From Thiothrix unzii (GTDB taxonomy: Bacteria; Pseudomonadota; Gammaproteobacteria; Thiotrichales; Thiotrichaceae): a stretch of DNA of 64,000 nt. Below the pieces are notes generated by a model. That model did not search any database and had not been told where the DNA came from. It saw only the letters and a list, made by a program, of their open reading frames with translations. Positions 15,515 through 24,603 of this stretch are shown piece by piece; the stretch's first letter is position 1; every line of letters begins with the position of its first letter. Made by a program: the position numbers and the translations under genes. The stretch spans positions 124,001-188,000 of the forward strand of contig NZ_CP072793.1 in NCBI RefSeq assembly GCF_017901175.1, read 5' to 3'.

Positions 15515-17871
15515 GCCGCCTTAATGTTTTGTAAAATATTCATAAGTTCATTGGGTTTAATTTTGAGTTTTTCCCAGTAATCTATATTGGTGCTGTAATC
15601 TTTTTGAATTTCATCGAATGCTGTTTCATATTTTTCACCGAGATCATCCATGGTTGCATCTATATAACGAGTCATTTTTACTTCAATTTCTTCAAGATAC
15701 TTTTTCGTAATTTCCACGCATGATTTGACAGAATTTTTTTCTATAGCATTCAAGTTCTTTATATATTCTTCATGTAATTTTGCTGTCGAAGGTATATCCG
15801 TATAAATTACACTTTGTGTCATAGTCCATAATCGCCAAGGATTTCTTCTTGAGCTTGGCTTGTCTTTTGTTAAGTCGTTTGTTAGATTGATGTGTAAGGC
15901 GTTATTAAATGCAATATCTTGTAAAATTAACGATGGAATTTTAATAGCTAGGCCAATGCTTCCTTCTTTTATTTTCTTATTAAGATATTCAAAAAAATTG
16001 AAAATAGTGCTTTCTAAAGACTCTCGAATCCTATGGTTTTCTCTTTTAGACTTTTCAATGTATATGTCATGCAATAATGAAGATAACTTCCCAGAAAAAT
16101 CACTTAATCCTTTTTTTAGCCTGTCCATTTCTTCTGTTTTATTTTCTATAGAAGTGATTATTGTTCCTCTGTTGGCTATTTCGGTTGTATAACCTTTTCC
16201 CATCAAGTTTTTACAAATGACACTAAGTCTGTCTTGGTGTTTTGATGAAAGATAGTCTGCTTGTGTTCCTGAAAAATTAATTTTCCCTTGCTTCAATGAT
16301 TGCATCGCGCCTTCTAATGCTCCTGACAACCACCTATTAATTTCTTCGGAAGCAGTATACAAAGGACTCAATGTACCTTCTGGTAGGGTTTGATAAAAAC
16401 CTTGATGATTTTTAGTTGAGTTTATAATGTTGCGTAGCTCTTTCATCTCGTTCTCACCAACACTTGGCAAGTTTTCAATAGGCTGCATCAGCTCAGTATA
16501 AGAGCTTTCTAAAATAGCCAGTATGGCTTCGTGATCAGTGCGTAAGTTTTGCTCGACAATTTCGTAACCGTTGGTCATTATATCAATTTTGGCGTTACAA
16601 CTATTAATAATGTCATTAAGAATAACCATTGTCCTGTCTTCAAAGGCTATCAATGTAGGGGTTATCACTAATTTGGAGAAATTATCATGAATATGCTGTC
16701 CTAATAAAGCATAGAAATCATTAGCGTAACTACTATTCCAAATGGCATTGCTAATGTTGCCGTACTCAACATCATTCCATTTTTTTACGGAACGTGGCAA
16801 ATCTTCTTTGATTTTTTCAGGAATCATAAAGGCGAAATGATCGTTTATTTGTTCAGCCGCTGATGTTTTATTATTGTTTTCAGTGGTTTTTATCTGCCAA
16901 GCAAGCAGCGCTGGCAAACTACTTAATTTGCCGTATGATAATCGTTCCAATGATTGACGGTGTTCCGGTAGTCGCTCATGGATAATTTGCTTGATTTCTT
17001 CGATAGTTTGGTTAACTGCCTCCTGTTCACGTCGCTGCCAATCATAGTCTTTGCTGAACACATCAATCCGGTTTAATGCGAAAAGCATTCTAGCCGGTGA
17101 TCCCCCCATGAGTTTGACCTGATCCAATACCTCTTCCATCAGGGATTGGCGTAACTTCTCATCGGTCTGTGCCATATCGTAAGTGACTATCGAAAGAGCC
17201 TGACGGCAATGCTGAATCACAGAACTATTGATTTGGTCATCCTGATTACGTTTTCCTGGCAGATCGATGATCTGGAACTGTGTGTTTTCAGGCAGATCAC
17301 TTAAATTCAATAGTCCCGCATAAGGGAAAAAACAGGCAATTGGATATGTCAGTTCAATGATGGGACTTGATAAATCAACGTGTTGTTTTGCCCGATTGAA
17401 TGAATCCATTGTGCTGGTGAGTTTCTCCCGAATTTCATTATCGTTCAGGTCTTGCCATTCACCACAGTCCCAAGTAGCATTTTCGGTTGATTGGATTTTT
17501 AAATGTCGCTGCCTTTTGCTGGAATGCTTAATGGTAACAATTCCAGCACTCATTTCACCAGCCATGCGCGGCATAATGTCTGCACCACATAATAAATTTA
17601 CCAGTGTACTCTTGCCACTGCTGGTTGTGCCGGTGGTGGCAAGTGTTAACATTGGAGTAGTCAAGTCGGCGAGTAGCTTGTCTAATGCTTGTTCAAAGTG
17701 CGTATTGTGCGCTTTGAGTTCATCCGTATATCGCGAGTCGGATTTTTGAAATTCTTGGTAAATATTCTGCCAAATTTCGCGCATTCGTAGGGCTTTACTG
17801 CGTACTGTTGCAAACACTCCCTCTGACTTGTCGCTAACTAACTGCTCTGGTTCATTTTTTTCTAGGAACAT
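15511..17871 (-). CDS. Dynamin-like GTPase B
   Basis: A 786-residue protein, first gene of the operon. The GTPase domain has the P-loop G-T-T-S-S-G-K-S-T (81-89), a D-L-P-G switch near residue 205 followed by K-R-N-Q-D-D, and a G4-like F-A-L-N-R-I-D near 265 (N-R-I-D for N-K-x-D). The rest is predominantly helical with charged, coiled-coil-like stretches, and there is a weakly hydrophobic patch that could be a membrane paddle (I-K-I-P-S-L-I-L-Q-D-I). This is the dynamin-like family. The gene has a lower GC content than the flanking metabolic genes. The first methionine is used. Confidence 0.8.
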   Translation of the reverse strand: MFLEKNEPEQLVSDKSEGVFATVRSKALRMREIWQNIYQEFQKSDSRYTDELKAHNTHFEQALDKLLADLTTPMLTLATTGTTSSGKSTLVNLLCGADIMPRMAGEMSAGIVTIKHSSKRQRHLKIQSTENATWDCGEWQDLNDNEIREKLTSTMDSFNRAKQHVDLSSPIIELTYPIACFFPYAGLLNLSDLPENTQFQIIDLPGKRNQDDQINSSVIQHCRQALSIVTYDMAQTDEKLRQSLMEEVLDQVKLMGGSPARMLFALNRIDVFSKDYDWQRREQEAVNQTIEEIKQIIHERLPEHRQSLERLSYGKLSSLPALLAWQIKTTENNNKTSAAEQINDHFAFMIPEKIKEDLPRSVKKWNDVEYGNISNAIWNSSYANDFYALLGQHIHDNFSKLVITPTLIAFEDRTMVILNDIINSCNAKIDIMTNGYEIVEQNLRTDHEAILAILESSYTELMQPIENLPSVGENEMKELRNIINSTKNHQGFYQTLPEGTLSPLYTASEEINRWLSGALEGAMQSLKQGKINFSGTQADYLSSKHQDRLSVICKNLMGKGYTTEIANRGTIITSIENKTEEMDRLKKGLSDFSGKLSSLLHDIYIEKSKRENHRIRESLESTIFNFFEYLNKKIKEGSIGLAIKIPSLILQDIAFNNALHINLTNDLTKDKPSSRRNPWRLWTMTQSVIYTDIPSTAKLHEEYIKNLNAIEKNSVKSCVEITKKYLEEIEVKMTRYIDATMDDLGEKYETAFDEIQKDYSTNIDYWEKLKIKPNELMNILQNIKAA

Positions 17872-18067
17872 GCGGGTTTTTCCTCGGGAGGGTTGTCCAC
17901 ATCGCAGTTAGCTAACAGTGCAATGTAGTGCTGTCTTACTCTGTATATTTTTTATATATGCGTAAATTTACCCGCTCTTTGATCTTAGATCTAGTCCCGT
18001 TTGTCTGATGAGCGTTTCCATAATTTACAATATTCTTAGTTGGGGACGATTAAGATGCTCTTAAATA
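17872..18067. other. Upstream region of the dynamin operon
   Basis: This AT-rich gap should hold the operon promoter on the minus strand. Perfect short palindromes are present: GTAAATTTAC near 17962-17973 and GATCTTAGATC at about 17979-17991, both possible regulator sites. No open reading frame of note is seen. Confidence 0.4.
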
Positions 18068-18660
18068 CTACTCTCCCTTTTCTGCCCAAAACGCCCGCAT
18101 ATCCGCATTATCCACGCGCTCATAAATCGCCTCGACCGCGACCGTGAGACCGATGGATTCGATGGAAACTTCAGAGCCGGGGTAGTAATACGAGGAGCGC
18201 CATGTCTCGCTGCGGCGTTGCACCACGACTTCGGCAATATCTTGTTCGATTAGCATGTATTTCAGCAAGCTGGGTAGGGCGAGGTATTCGGCGCGTTTTT
18301 CGGTTTTATCCTTGCGGTGGGTGCTACCAGATAACACCTCTACAATGAGAGTCGGGTTTTCGCGTACATAGGTATTTTGTGATGCATCATCTTCACATAC
18401 CACCATTAAGTCGGGGTAACGAAAACGCTGTGCAGTGGTTTTAACCAGCATATCACTGGTCATGGGTTCACAAGGTTTGCCTCGCTGGTGACTCCAAATC
18501 AAAGCATACAAATTGCCAGCAATACGATTATGGTTGGCACCTGCCCTGCCATTGCGCACATCTTTCCATCGACGTACTCGTATTTTTGTTCGCTCTCGCG
18601 TTCACCTGCGAGGTAATTTTCTACGCTGATATAATCAAGTTGGCGTGCTAAGGGTGGCAT
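18068..18660 (-). pseudogene. Uma2-family nuclease-like gene, frameshifted
   Basis: The N-terminal part (ATG at 18660, M-P-P-L-A-R-Q-L-D-Y to K-M-C-A-M-A-G) and the rest (A-N-H-N-R-I-A-G-N-L to the end at 18068) lie in different frames that join at about 18545. Uma2 proteins normally read M-A-G-A-x-A-N-H-N, so loss of one G in a run of G restores the alignment. The PD-(D/E)XK-like positions (P-D-L-M-V-V, V-E-V-L-S) are intact downstream. Either the gene is broken or the base was lost in sequencing. It overlaps the preceding gene by 26 bp. Confidence 0.75.
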
Positions 18661-19588
18661 AGGCTTTCTCCTGAACGTGTTTGGATTTGATATTAGCACA
18701 AGCGGGTAGCACCGGCTGGTCATGGTGTGCCAGTGCATCTGCCAACGACGGGTATTGCAAACTAACCCCCAGCTCAGACAGCAATTTGCTATTGCCAATG
18801 CGCCGCGATTCCTGCAAATACGACAACATTCCCGCGCTCATCGCAGCTTGCGCTTGTTCCATGCTGACTTGTGGCGGGCGCGGCAATCCGGCGAAATCCG
18901 CGACTTGGTTGAAGTAGTCGGTCATGGTGGACGGATGTCCATCCGTGGCGTTGTAAATCGCATCAAAGGGGGCGACCTCCATTGCGCGTTTACACACCAT
19001 TGCCAAATCATCGGCGTGAATGCGGTTAGTCCACGGTGCTTCGGCAGCGTTTAACACCGGCTCACCGCGCCGCAAGCGTTCGAGCGGTAAGCGGTCGGTG
19101 GCATAAATGCCCGGTACGCGCAAAATCACCGTATCACCACGAAACCGTGCCGCCCACTCCTGCAACGCAGCTTCCGCATCCGCACGGCGTTTGGCACGGG
19201 CTGCGACGGGTTTGAGCGGTTCGTTTTCGTCAATCCATCGCCCCTCACAATCGCCGTAAACCCCAGTGGTGCTGATCAGCACGATTTTTCGCGGTGCAGC
19301 ATCCATGCCTTTGAGGAAGCGGCGTAAGCGGTCATCGGTTTCGCCGGTGGGTTGCGGCGGCATAAACCAGTAAACCAAGGCTTCATCCAGCGCGAAAATC
19401 GAGAAATAGCTGCCGCGATCCACGTCACCTTTGCGCATGGCTAAACCTTGTGCCAAGCCCAACTGTAGGGATTCCTCACTGCGTACCCAGCCTATAGCCT
19501 TAGTACCCTCGTTTTGGTATAACCGTGCGACACGGCGACCTATATCGCCACAGCCCATAATCCACACTTTTTGGTTAGACGTATCCAT
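18635..19588 (-). CDS. NAD(P)-binding Rossmann protein (YeeZ-like epimerase family)
   Basis: About 317 residues from the ATG at 19588. The N-terminal G-C-G-D-I-G-R-R is a dinucleotide-binding motif; the middle holds S-T-T-G-V-Y-G-D, the usual active-site strand, and R-V-P-G-I-Y. This is the atypical short-chain dehydrogenase group that includes E. coli YeeZ, with unknown substrate. The start codon shares the CATG at 19586-19589 with the divergent Rieske gene. A partly degraded relative lies at 20981. The longer frame from 19687 would run through the Rieske start and is unlikely. Confidence 0.75.
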   Translation of the reverse strand: MDTSNQKVWIMGCGDIGRRVARLYQNEGTKAIGWVRSEESLQLGLAQGLAMRKGDVDRGSYFSIFALDEALVYWFMPPQPTGETDDRLRRFLKGMDAAPRKIVLISTTGVYGDCEGRWIDENEPLKPVAARAKRRADAEAALQEWAARFRGDTVILRVPGIYATDRLPLERLRRGEPVLNAAEAPWTNRIHADDLAMVCKRAMEVAPFDAIYNATDGHPSTMTDYFNQVADFAGLPRPPQVSMEQAQAAMSAGMLSYLQESRRIGNSKLLSELGVSLQYPSLADALAHHDQPVLPACANIKSKHVQEKAYATLSTPT

Positions 19589-19901
19589 GAACAACTCCCA
19601 ATTCGATGCAGGCAGTATAAACGAAATCAAACCCGGCAAAACCAAACGTGTGGACGCTGCCAACGGTAAACGCATGTTGGTGTGCAATGTCGACGGCGAA
19701 TTTTACGCGGTGGATGACCGCTGCACCCACGAAGATTCCTCGCTGTATCTGGGGTGCTTAAAAGGGGAGCGGATTCATTGCTCGTTACACGGGGGCGAAT
19801 TCAGCGTAAAAACCGGCGCAGCCTTGGCAGAACCGGCGGAGATTGCGTTGCAAACTTATCCTGTGCGTATTGAGGATGGGCGGATTTTGATTAGTTGTTG
19901 A
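19587..19901 (+). CDS. Rieske [2Fe-2S] ferredoxin-like protein
   Basis: A 104-residue Rieske protein with C-T-H near residue 50 and C-S-L-H near 70, together binding a 2Fe-2S cluster (C-x-H...C-x-x-H). Size and layout match the small NirD/BphF-type ferredoxins that feed electrons to oxygenases or reductases. No oxygenase is next to it, so its partner is unknown. No signal peptide is present. The first methionine is at 19587, where its start overlaps the divergent Rossmann gene start. Confidence 0.85.
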   Translation: MNNSQFDAGSINEIKPGKTKRVDAANGKRMLVCNVDGEFYAVDDRCTHEDSSLYLGCLKGERIHCSLHGGEFSVKTGAALAEPAEIALQTYPVRIEDGRILISC

Positions 19902-19971
19902 ATACGGTCAGGATACGGCTGACGCGGAAAAGCCACTGCTTACATGCCAGCCGTTTGATCTGTGCGTAAAT

Positions 19972-20967
19972 TTATCTCGCTTTCAAACGGTTGAGCTGTT
20001 TCCGCAACTGTTCTGCTGTTTTGCCTTCCACGGATTTCAGGATCGCTTCCCACCCTGCCAGATTGGTTTCCGCTCGTTCATCGCGTTGGCTATCCCAATC
20101 GGCTTGCAAAGCGTCCAGCGTGGTTTTCACCATTGCCAATGCGGGTTCAACGTATTTGCCCTTGGGGAAACGTTTTAGGTATTCACCTTCCGAACTTTGG
20201 CTGGCAACCGAATAACAGGACATAAACCCTTCACACTCACCGCCCAAAGCAGCATTGGCGGCATGGAACGCAATGGCATCGCCGATCGCGGCATTTTTGT
20301 ATTTATCTGCCAACTTCCAAAAATGAGCGGCAGGAACCAGATAAGAACCCGAAACTTCATCGGCAAACACTTGGTCGCCCTGCGCTTTCAGCCAACTGGC
20401 ATAAGGCTCAGCAGCGCGTTTTTCCTGCTCCATCGGCAGTGCATACGCGGCGATTTGCATAGCCCGCAAACGTGCCAACGCCAGTTCGCCTTGGGTTTCC
20501 GGGTCTGTGCTTTTGGCCGCAGCCGTTTTAGCGAAAGTCGCCAATTCAACCGCGTCGGAAAAACCCAGAGGTAAAGCATCACCCGTCAACACTTTATCTT
20601 CCTTGCCCAATTTCGCGCGAGTCAGCTCCAACCACGCCGCATCGGGATGAGCCGCATCAAAATCTTGGGTAAAGCCACCAAACACCCACCCGCTGACGGG
20701 GCTGGAAATCTGATACCAGTAAGCCGTATTACTGCCCACTTTCGCTTTCTCTTTGCTGCGTTGACTGACATCCACTACCGAACCCAAGGTCAGTTTGCCA
20801 ACTTCTTTAGCACTGACTGATGGTGCATTACGCACCCTCACGCCTGCCCCAACCACAATTTTCTGTCCACTTGCAGCGACGGAAGCCTCCATTGCCGCAA
20901 CAGGCAATACCATTGACAACCACAATACCGCTACCGCCAATAGCATCTTTTGCAGGGTGATTTTCAT
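19972..20967 (-). CDS. Exported SH3-domain protein
   Basis: About 331 residues from the ATG at 20967, behind a clear AAAGGAG site. A Sec signal peptide (about 1-25) is followed by a bacterial SH3 domain (V-R-V-R-N-A-P-S, K-L-T-L-G-S-V-V-D-V, Y-Q-I-S-S-P-V-S-G-W-V) that typically binds cell-wall peptides or other ligands. The remaining 220 residues are helical with no motif that I know. The frame begins earlier at 20988 but would overlap the preceding gene. Likely periplasmic; role unknown. Confidence 0.75.
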   Translation of the reverse strand: MKITLQKMLLAVAVLWLSMVLPVAAMEASVAASGQKIVVGAGVRVRNAPSVSAKEVGKLTLGSVVDVSQRSKEKAKVGSNTAYWYQISSPVSGWVFGGFTQDFDAAHPDAAWLELTRAKLGKEDKVLTGDALPLGFSDAVELATFAKTAAAKSTDPETQGELALARLRAMQIAAYALPMEQEKRAAEPYASWLKAQGDQVFADEVSGSYLVPAAHFWKLADKYKNAAIGDAIAFHAANAALGGECEGFMSCYSVASQSSEGEYLKRFPKGKYVEPALAMVKTTLDALQADWDSQRDERAETNLAGWEAILKSVEGKTAEQLRKQLNRLKAR

Positions 20968-20980
20968 TACGTACTCTCCT

Positions 20981-21526
20981 TTAAACATTGGCTGGATTTG
21001 TTGCCGTTGTGATCAAGACTCCACCATCGGTGGCTTGGTGCATCGCTTGTTGGCATAAAGCGGCTAGTTGTTCTGGTGTGTCGGCATCACCGTGAGGAGG
21101 CTGACGTACAATCACAAGTTCACGCCCTGATTGTTGCGCCCAAGCTTTAGCAGCCTGTTCCGCATCAGCGTAACGTTGTTCGCGTGGGGTGTGCGCTGGC
21201 TCATCGCGGTGATGGCTTAACAGTAACAGGCGATCTATGGCTGTTCCGGCGGATAGTAAAAATCGGCGCAGGCGAATATCGCTGACACCGCGTGCGGGTG
21301 GGGGGGCGAACCAGAATACCCAAACATTTTCGCGGGTGTAAAACGGTTGGGTGCAACTGGAGTCTAATTTACCTTGGCGCAGGCGAACGCCATTGGCGAG
21401 TCCGGCTTCGAGTGCGGCGTTAGTCCTGACCCAGCCGATCACTTCCGGCACGTTTTCACGGTTGTAATATTGCGCGATGCAGCGTCCCAGCTTGCCGCAA
21501 CACATAATCCATACACTCTCTGGCAT
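20981..21526 (-). CDS. Short Rossmann-like protein, degraded relative of the 19588 gene
   Basis: A 181-residue protein resembling the first half of the 18635-19588 protein: V-W-I-M-C-C-G-K-L-G-R at its start, G-W-V-R and L-R-L-R-Q-G-K, and the same A-P-P-P and D-x-R-L-R-R-F-L pattern. The third glycine of the nucleotide-binding motif is kept but the first is cysteine, and the catalytic strand and C-terminal half are lost, with a late D-A-D-T-P-E-Q-L. It may no longer bind NAD. It is encoded just upstream of the SH3 gene, 13 bp from its start. Confidence 0.6.
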   Translation of the reverse strand: MPESVWIMCCGKLGRCIAQYYNRENVPEVIGWVRTNAALEAGLANGVRLRQGKLDSSCTQPFYTRENVWVFWFAPPPARGVSDIRLRRFLLSAGTAIDRLLLLSHHRDEPAHTPREQRYADAEQAAKAWAQQSGRELVIVRQPPHGDADTPEQLAALCQQAMHQATDGGVLITTATNPANV

Positions 21527-21737
21527 GGTTTCACCTTTGGGGATTCCCTAATTGCTTGCTTTGAGAATACACCGAAACGCGCGAAAAGTGGTGAATGGAT
21601 GATGGGGAATTTACCGCTGATTCAGGCTATTTGTCTTAAAGTTCACGGATTTTGTCGGGTTTTGGCGGATCAATGCACACCAGATTTGCTACGCTCTGCT
21701 TCACATGCACGCAAAAATATAAGGCAAGGTAGATATT

Positions 21738-22415
21738 ATGCACACCGCGTTAATCGTTGAAGATATTCCTGAAACCGGGGAATGGTTACAAGCCTTATTG
21801 GAACGCGCATTTACAGGCGTTGCGGTGAAGGTTTGCCCGACATGTGCCGCCACACGCCAGTTTGTGAAAACCAATCCGGTCAGTTTAGCCTTGGTTGACA
21901 TCAATCTGCCGGATGGTAATGGCTTGGATTTGATTGGTTGTATTCTCAAAACATCTCCTAACGCTTACATTATCACCAGCACCATTTTTGACGACGACGA
22001 ACATATCATTACCGCATTACGTAATGGTGCGCACGGTTACTTGCTGAAAGATTCATCCGAGCAGGTGTTTATCCAGAAATTGCGCGGTATTTTGACCGGC
22101 GATCCGCCGCTTTCCCCCAGCATTGCCCGCCGTATCTTGCAATGTTTTTCACAACCCACCAACAAGTCAGCAACGGCAACCCCCAGCAATGCCGAAACCT
22201 CAGATGCTACCAGCCTCAGCCAGCGGGAACGCGATGTGTTGGTGTTGGTGGCAAAGGGTTTGAGCCGTAAAGAAGTGGCGGAATTGTTAGGGCTTTCGGG
22301 CAATACCGTGGCACGTTACATCCGCGATGTGTACCAAAAGCTCAATATTTCCAGCCGTGCCGAAGCTGCGGTGGAAGCCTGCCGCATGGGGTTGGTCAGC
22401 ACCGAAGCTTCTTAA
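21738..22415 (+). CDS. NarL/LuxR-type response regulator
   Basis: A 225-residue regulator. The receiver domain (1-125) has V-E-D-I near the start, the phospho-acceptor Asp54 in L-V-D-I-N-L-P-D-G, and a lysine in Y-L-L-K-D-S. A GerE/LuxR helix-turn-helix (about 155-215; L-S-Q-R-E-R-D-V-L-V-L-V-A-K-G, then N-T-V-A-R-Y-I-R) binds DNA. A kinase gene starts five bases after its stop codon, with a second behind it, so it is presumably their phosphorylation target. It is a candidate controller of the adjacent pilus operon. Confidence 0.88.
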   Translation: MHTALIVEDIPETGEWLQALLERAFTGVAVKVCPTCAATRQFVKTNPVSLALVDINLPDGNGLDLIGCILKTSPNAYIITSTIFDDDEHIITALRNGAHGYLLKDSSEQVFIQKLRGILTGDPPLSPSIARRILQCFSQPTNKSATATPSNAETSDATSLSQRERDVLVLVAKGLSRKEVAELLGLSGNTVARYIRDVYQKLNISSRAEAAVEACRMGLVSTEAS

Positions 22416-22419
22416 GGGT

Positions 22420-24603
22420 ATGTTGAAAATCGGGCGCGACAAGTCACTCATTCCCGCCAATGTGTTTTTGCTGGCGTTGTTGTTTGTGGTGTTGGTCGAA
22501 GCGATGGTGTTGGGCGTGCGCTTGCAGCAGCCGTGGGTTGGGGTGCGTTTACAGATTCAGGGTGAACAACTGGCAGTCACGGCGGTGGATGCGGATTCGC
22601 CGTTGGTGGCTGAGTTGGCGGTGGGTGACGTGTTGTCGCATCTTGAGTTTCGTGGGGAACGCATTCCGCTGGAAAAAGCACTGCTGGTGTTGCCGCTGAC
22701 TTTACGCACCTACGCGGATATTGATGCGCTGTTGGCAGTGCAAGGGCAATTGCAACAGGCATTTCTGGCGAATGAGCCGCTGGTGCTGGTCACGGCGGAT
22801 GGGCGACGTAACGTGTTTAAGCCTGAGCCACACACGCACATTGACGACTTGCCGGGTGTGTTTTGGTGGCTGTTGCTTGCCAATGTGGTGGGGTTGATGT
22901 TGGGGGTGATCGTGTGGACGTACAGGCCCAATACGCTGGAAGCAAATAGCTTGCTGGTGGCGAGTCTTAGCTATTTTGTGGCTGAAAGTGTGTTCCGTAT
23001 TGCGATCAGCAAAGAGTTTTACCTGCCGCCGCAACTGACGGCGACGATGGCGGGCATTGAGGCGGCGTGCTTCAATTTATTCATGACCAGCTTGTTCAGT
23101 ATTTTGTGTTACTACCCGCGCCGGGTCGCGCCGCGTTGGTTATTGCCGGTTACGGCTACCGTGCTGTTGTTGCATTCGGTGAATTACCCCATGCGCTGGT
23201 GGGAAGTGCCGATCCACAGTTTTATGCTGCCCATCGTGCCGTTCGTGTTGTATGCGACGTGGTTGTTTTACAAACAGTGGCAGGGCGCAATCGGCAACCC
23301 GTTGAACCGCGCTACCTTGTTGATGCTGCAATTGTCGGTGTTATTACCCGTTTGGCTGATTATGTTACTCCACGCCATTCCGGTGATGTTGGGCGGCTCT
23401 GCCATTATTGGGGATGTGGCAACGCGCACCTTGTTGGTGGCAATTTTTGCAGGTTGGGCGGTGGGGATTCTGCGGTTTCGGCTGTTTGACATTGAATACT
23501 GGTGGCTGAAATCGCTGTTGTGGATTGTGGGTGGCAGTCTGGTGGTAGTGCTGGATATAGTGTTGGTGAGCGTTTTCCAAACTTCGACGACCTATGCTTT
23601 GGGCGGGGCGGTACTGCTCGCGGGTTTTTTGTATTTCCCGTTGCGCCAATGGCTGTTGGAAACCCTATTGCCGACAGAACGCCAGCCGCTGTTAGCCGCG
23701 CTACCGGCGTTTAGTCAGGTGATGGCGCAAGCTACTTCGCTGGTAGAATTTGAGCAGCGTTGGCGCGAAACGTTGCTGCAACGCCTTCATCCGTTGCATT
23801 GGGAAATTTACCCCGAAGCGATTTCCCACACCGCACTGTCGGATAACGGAATGCACTTGCTGATTCCAACACTCGCGGCGAATCATGCGTATCAATTCAG
23901 CGGTAAACAACGCGCCTCGCGCCTGTTCAACTCAGCGGATGTCAAAAACGTTGATGCGCTTTTGACCATTGCACGTATGGCAAGCAGTGCCAGTGAAACC
24001 CGCCAGCAAGCGATTTTCGAGGAACGCCAGCGCATTATGCGTGACCTGCACGATAGCCTCGGTGCGAAACTGCTAACCCTCACCCACAAGCTGGCTGACC
24101 CGGAAGGTAAGGAGGCAGCCAAGCAAGCCCTGATGACGTTGCGCGATACCATTCGTTTATCGCTGAAAACCTCACCACTCAAACTCGAAGACCATTTGGC
24201 AGATTGGCGGGCAGAACAAACCGATCGCACTGAAGCCGCTGGTGTTCATTTAACTTGGAAACAAACCGGACAGCTTGAGCAACACCTGCTTACCTCCAAG
24301 CAAGTGCTGGAAATTACCCAACTGTTACGCGAAGCGGTCAACAATGCCTTGAAACATGCCGCCCCGCAAGTGCTCAGTCTGCAATTCACCCTGCAACACG
24401 GGCAGTTACACATCCTCATCGGCAATGACGGCAAGGTTTCTGACCCGCAAGGCTGGCGGGCAGGGACGGGGTTAAGCAGCTTGCGTAACCGTACCCGGCA
24501 ACTCGGTGGTGACATCCAGTTCCAGTTACGCCCGGAGCCGCGCCCGCATAATCGGGTGCAAATCCGTATCCCGCTGCAATCACCGTCGCAAGCGCATGAA
24601 TAA
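22420..24603 (+). CDS. Multispan sensor histidine kinase 1 (ComP-like)
   Basis: About 727 residues from the ATG at 22420. Order of parts: a membrane helix, a PDZ-like loop outside (V-D-A-D-S-P-L-V-A-E-L-A-V-G-D-V-L), seven or so membrane helices (about 160-420), a linker, a HisKA_3 dimerisation helix with the phospho-acceptor histidine in M-R-D-L-H-D-S-L-G, and a HATPase domain (N-N-A-L-K-H, G-N-D-G, G-T-G-L). This resembles the ComP class that senses peptides or membrane signals. It ends inside the start of a second, paralogous kinase gene (eight-base overlap). Confidence 0.82.
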   Translation: MLKIGRDKSLIPANVFLLALLFVVLVEAMVLGVRLQQPWVGVRLQIQGEQLAVTAVDADSPLVAELAVGDVLSHLEFRGERIPLEKALLVLPLTLRTYADIDALLAVQGQLQQAFLANEPLVLVTADGRRNVFKPEPHTHIDDLPGVFWWLLLANVVGLMLGVIVWTYRPNTLEANSLLVASLSYFVAESVFRIAISKEFYLPPQLTATMAGIEAACFNLFMTSLFSILCYYPRRVAPRWLLPVTATVLLLHSVNYPMRWWEVPIHSFMLPIVPFVLYATWLFYKQWQGAIGNPLNRATLLMLQLSVLLPVWLIMLLHAIPVMLGGSAIIGDVATRTLLVAIFAGWAVGILRFRLFDIEYWWLKSLLWIVGGSLVVVLDIVLVSVFQTSTTYALGGAVLLAGFLYFPLRQWLLETLLPTERQPLLAALPAFSQVMAQATSLVEFEQRWRETLLQRLHPLHWEIYPEAISHTALSDNGMHLLIPTLAANHAYQFSGKQRASRLFNSADVKNVDALLTIARMASSASETRQQAIFEERQRIMRDLHDSLGAKLLTLTHKLADPEGKEAAKQALMTLRDTIRLSLKTSPLKLEDHLADWRAEQTDRTEAAGVHLTWKQTGQLEQHLLTSKQVLEITQLLREAVNNALKHAAPQVLSLQFTLQHGQLHILIGNDGKVSDPQGWRAGTGLSSLRNRTRQLGGDIQFQLRPEPRPHNRVQIRIPLQSPSQAHE

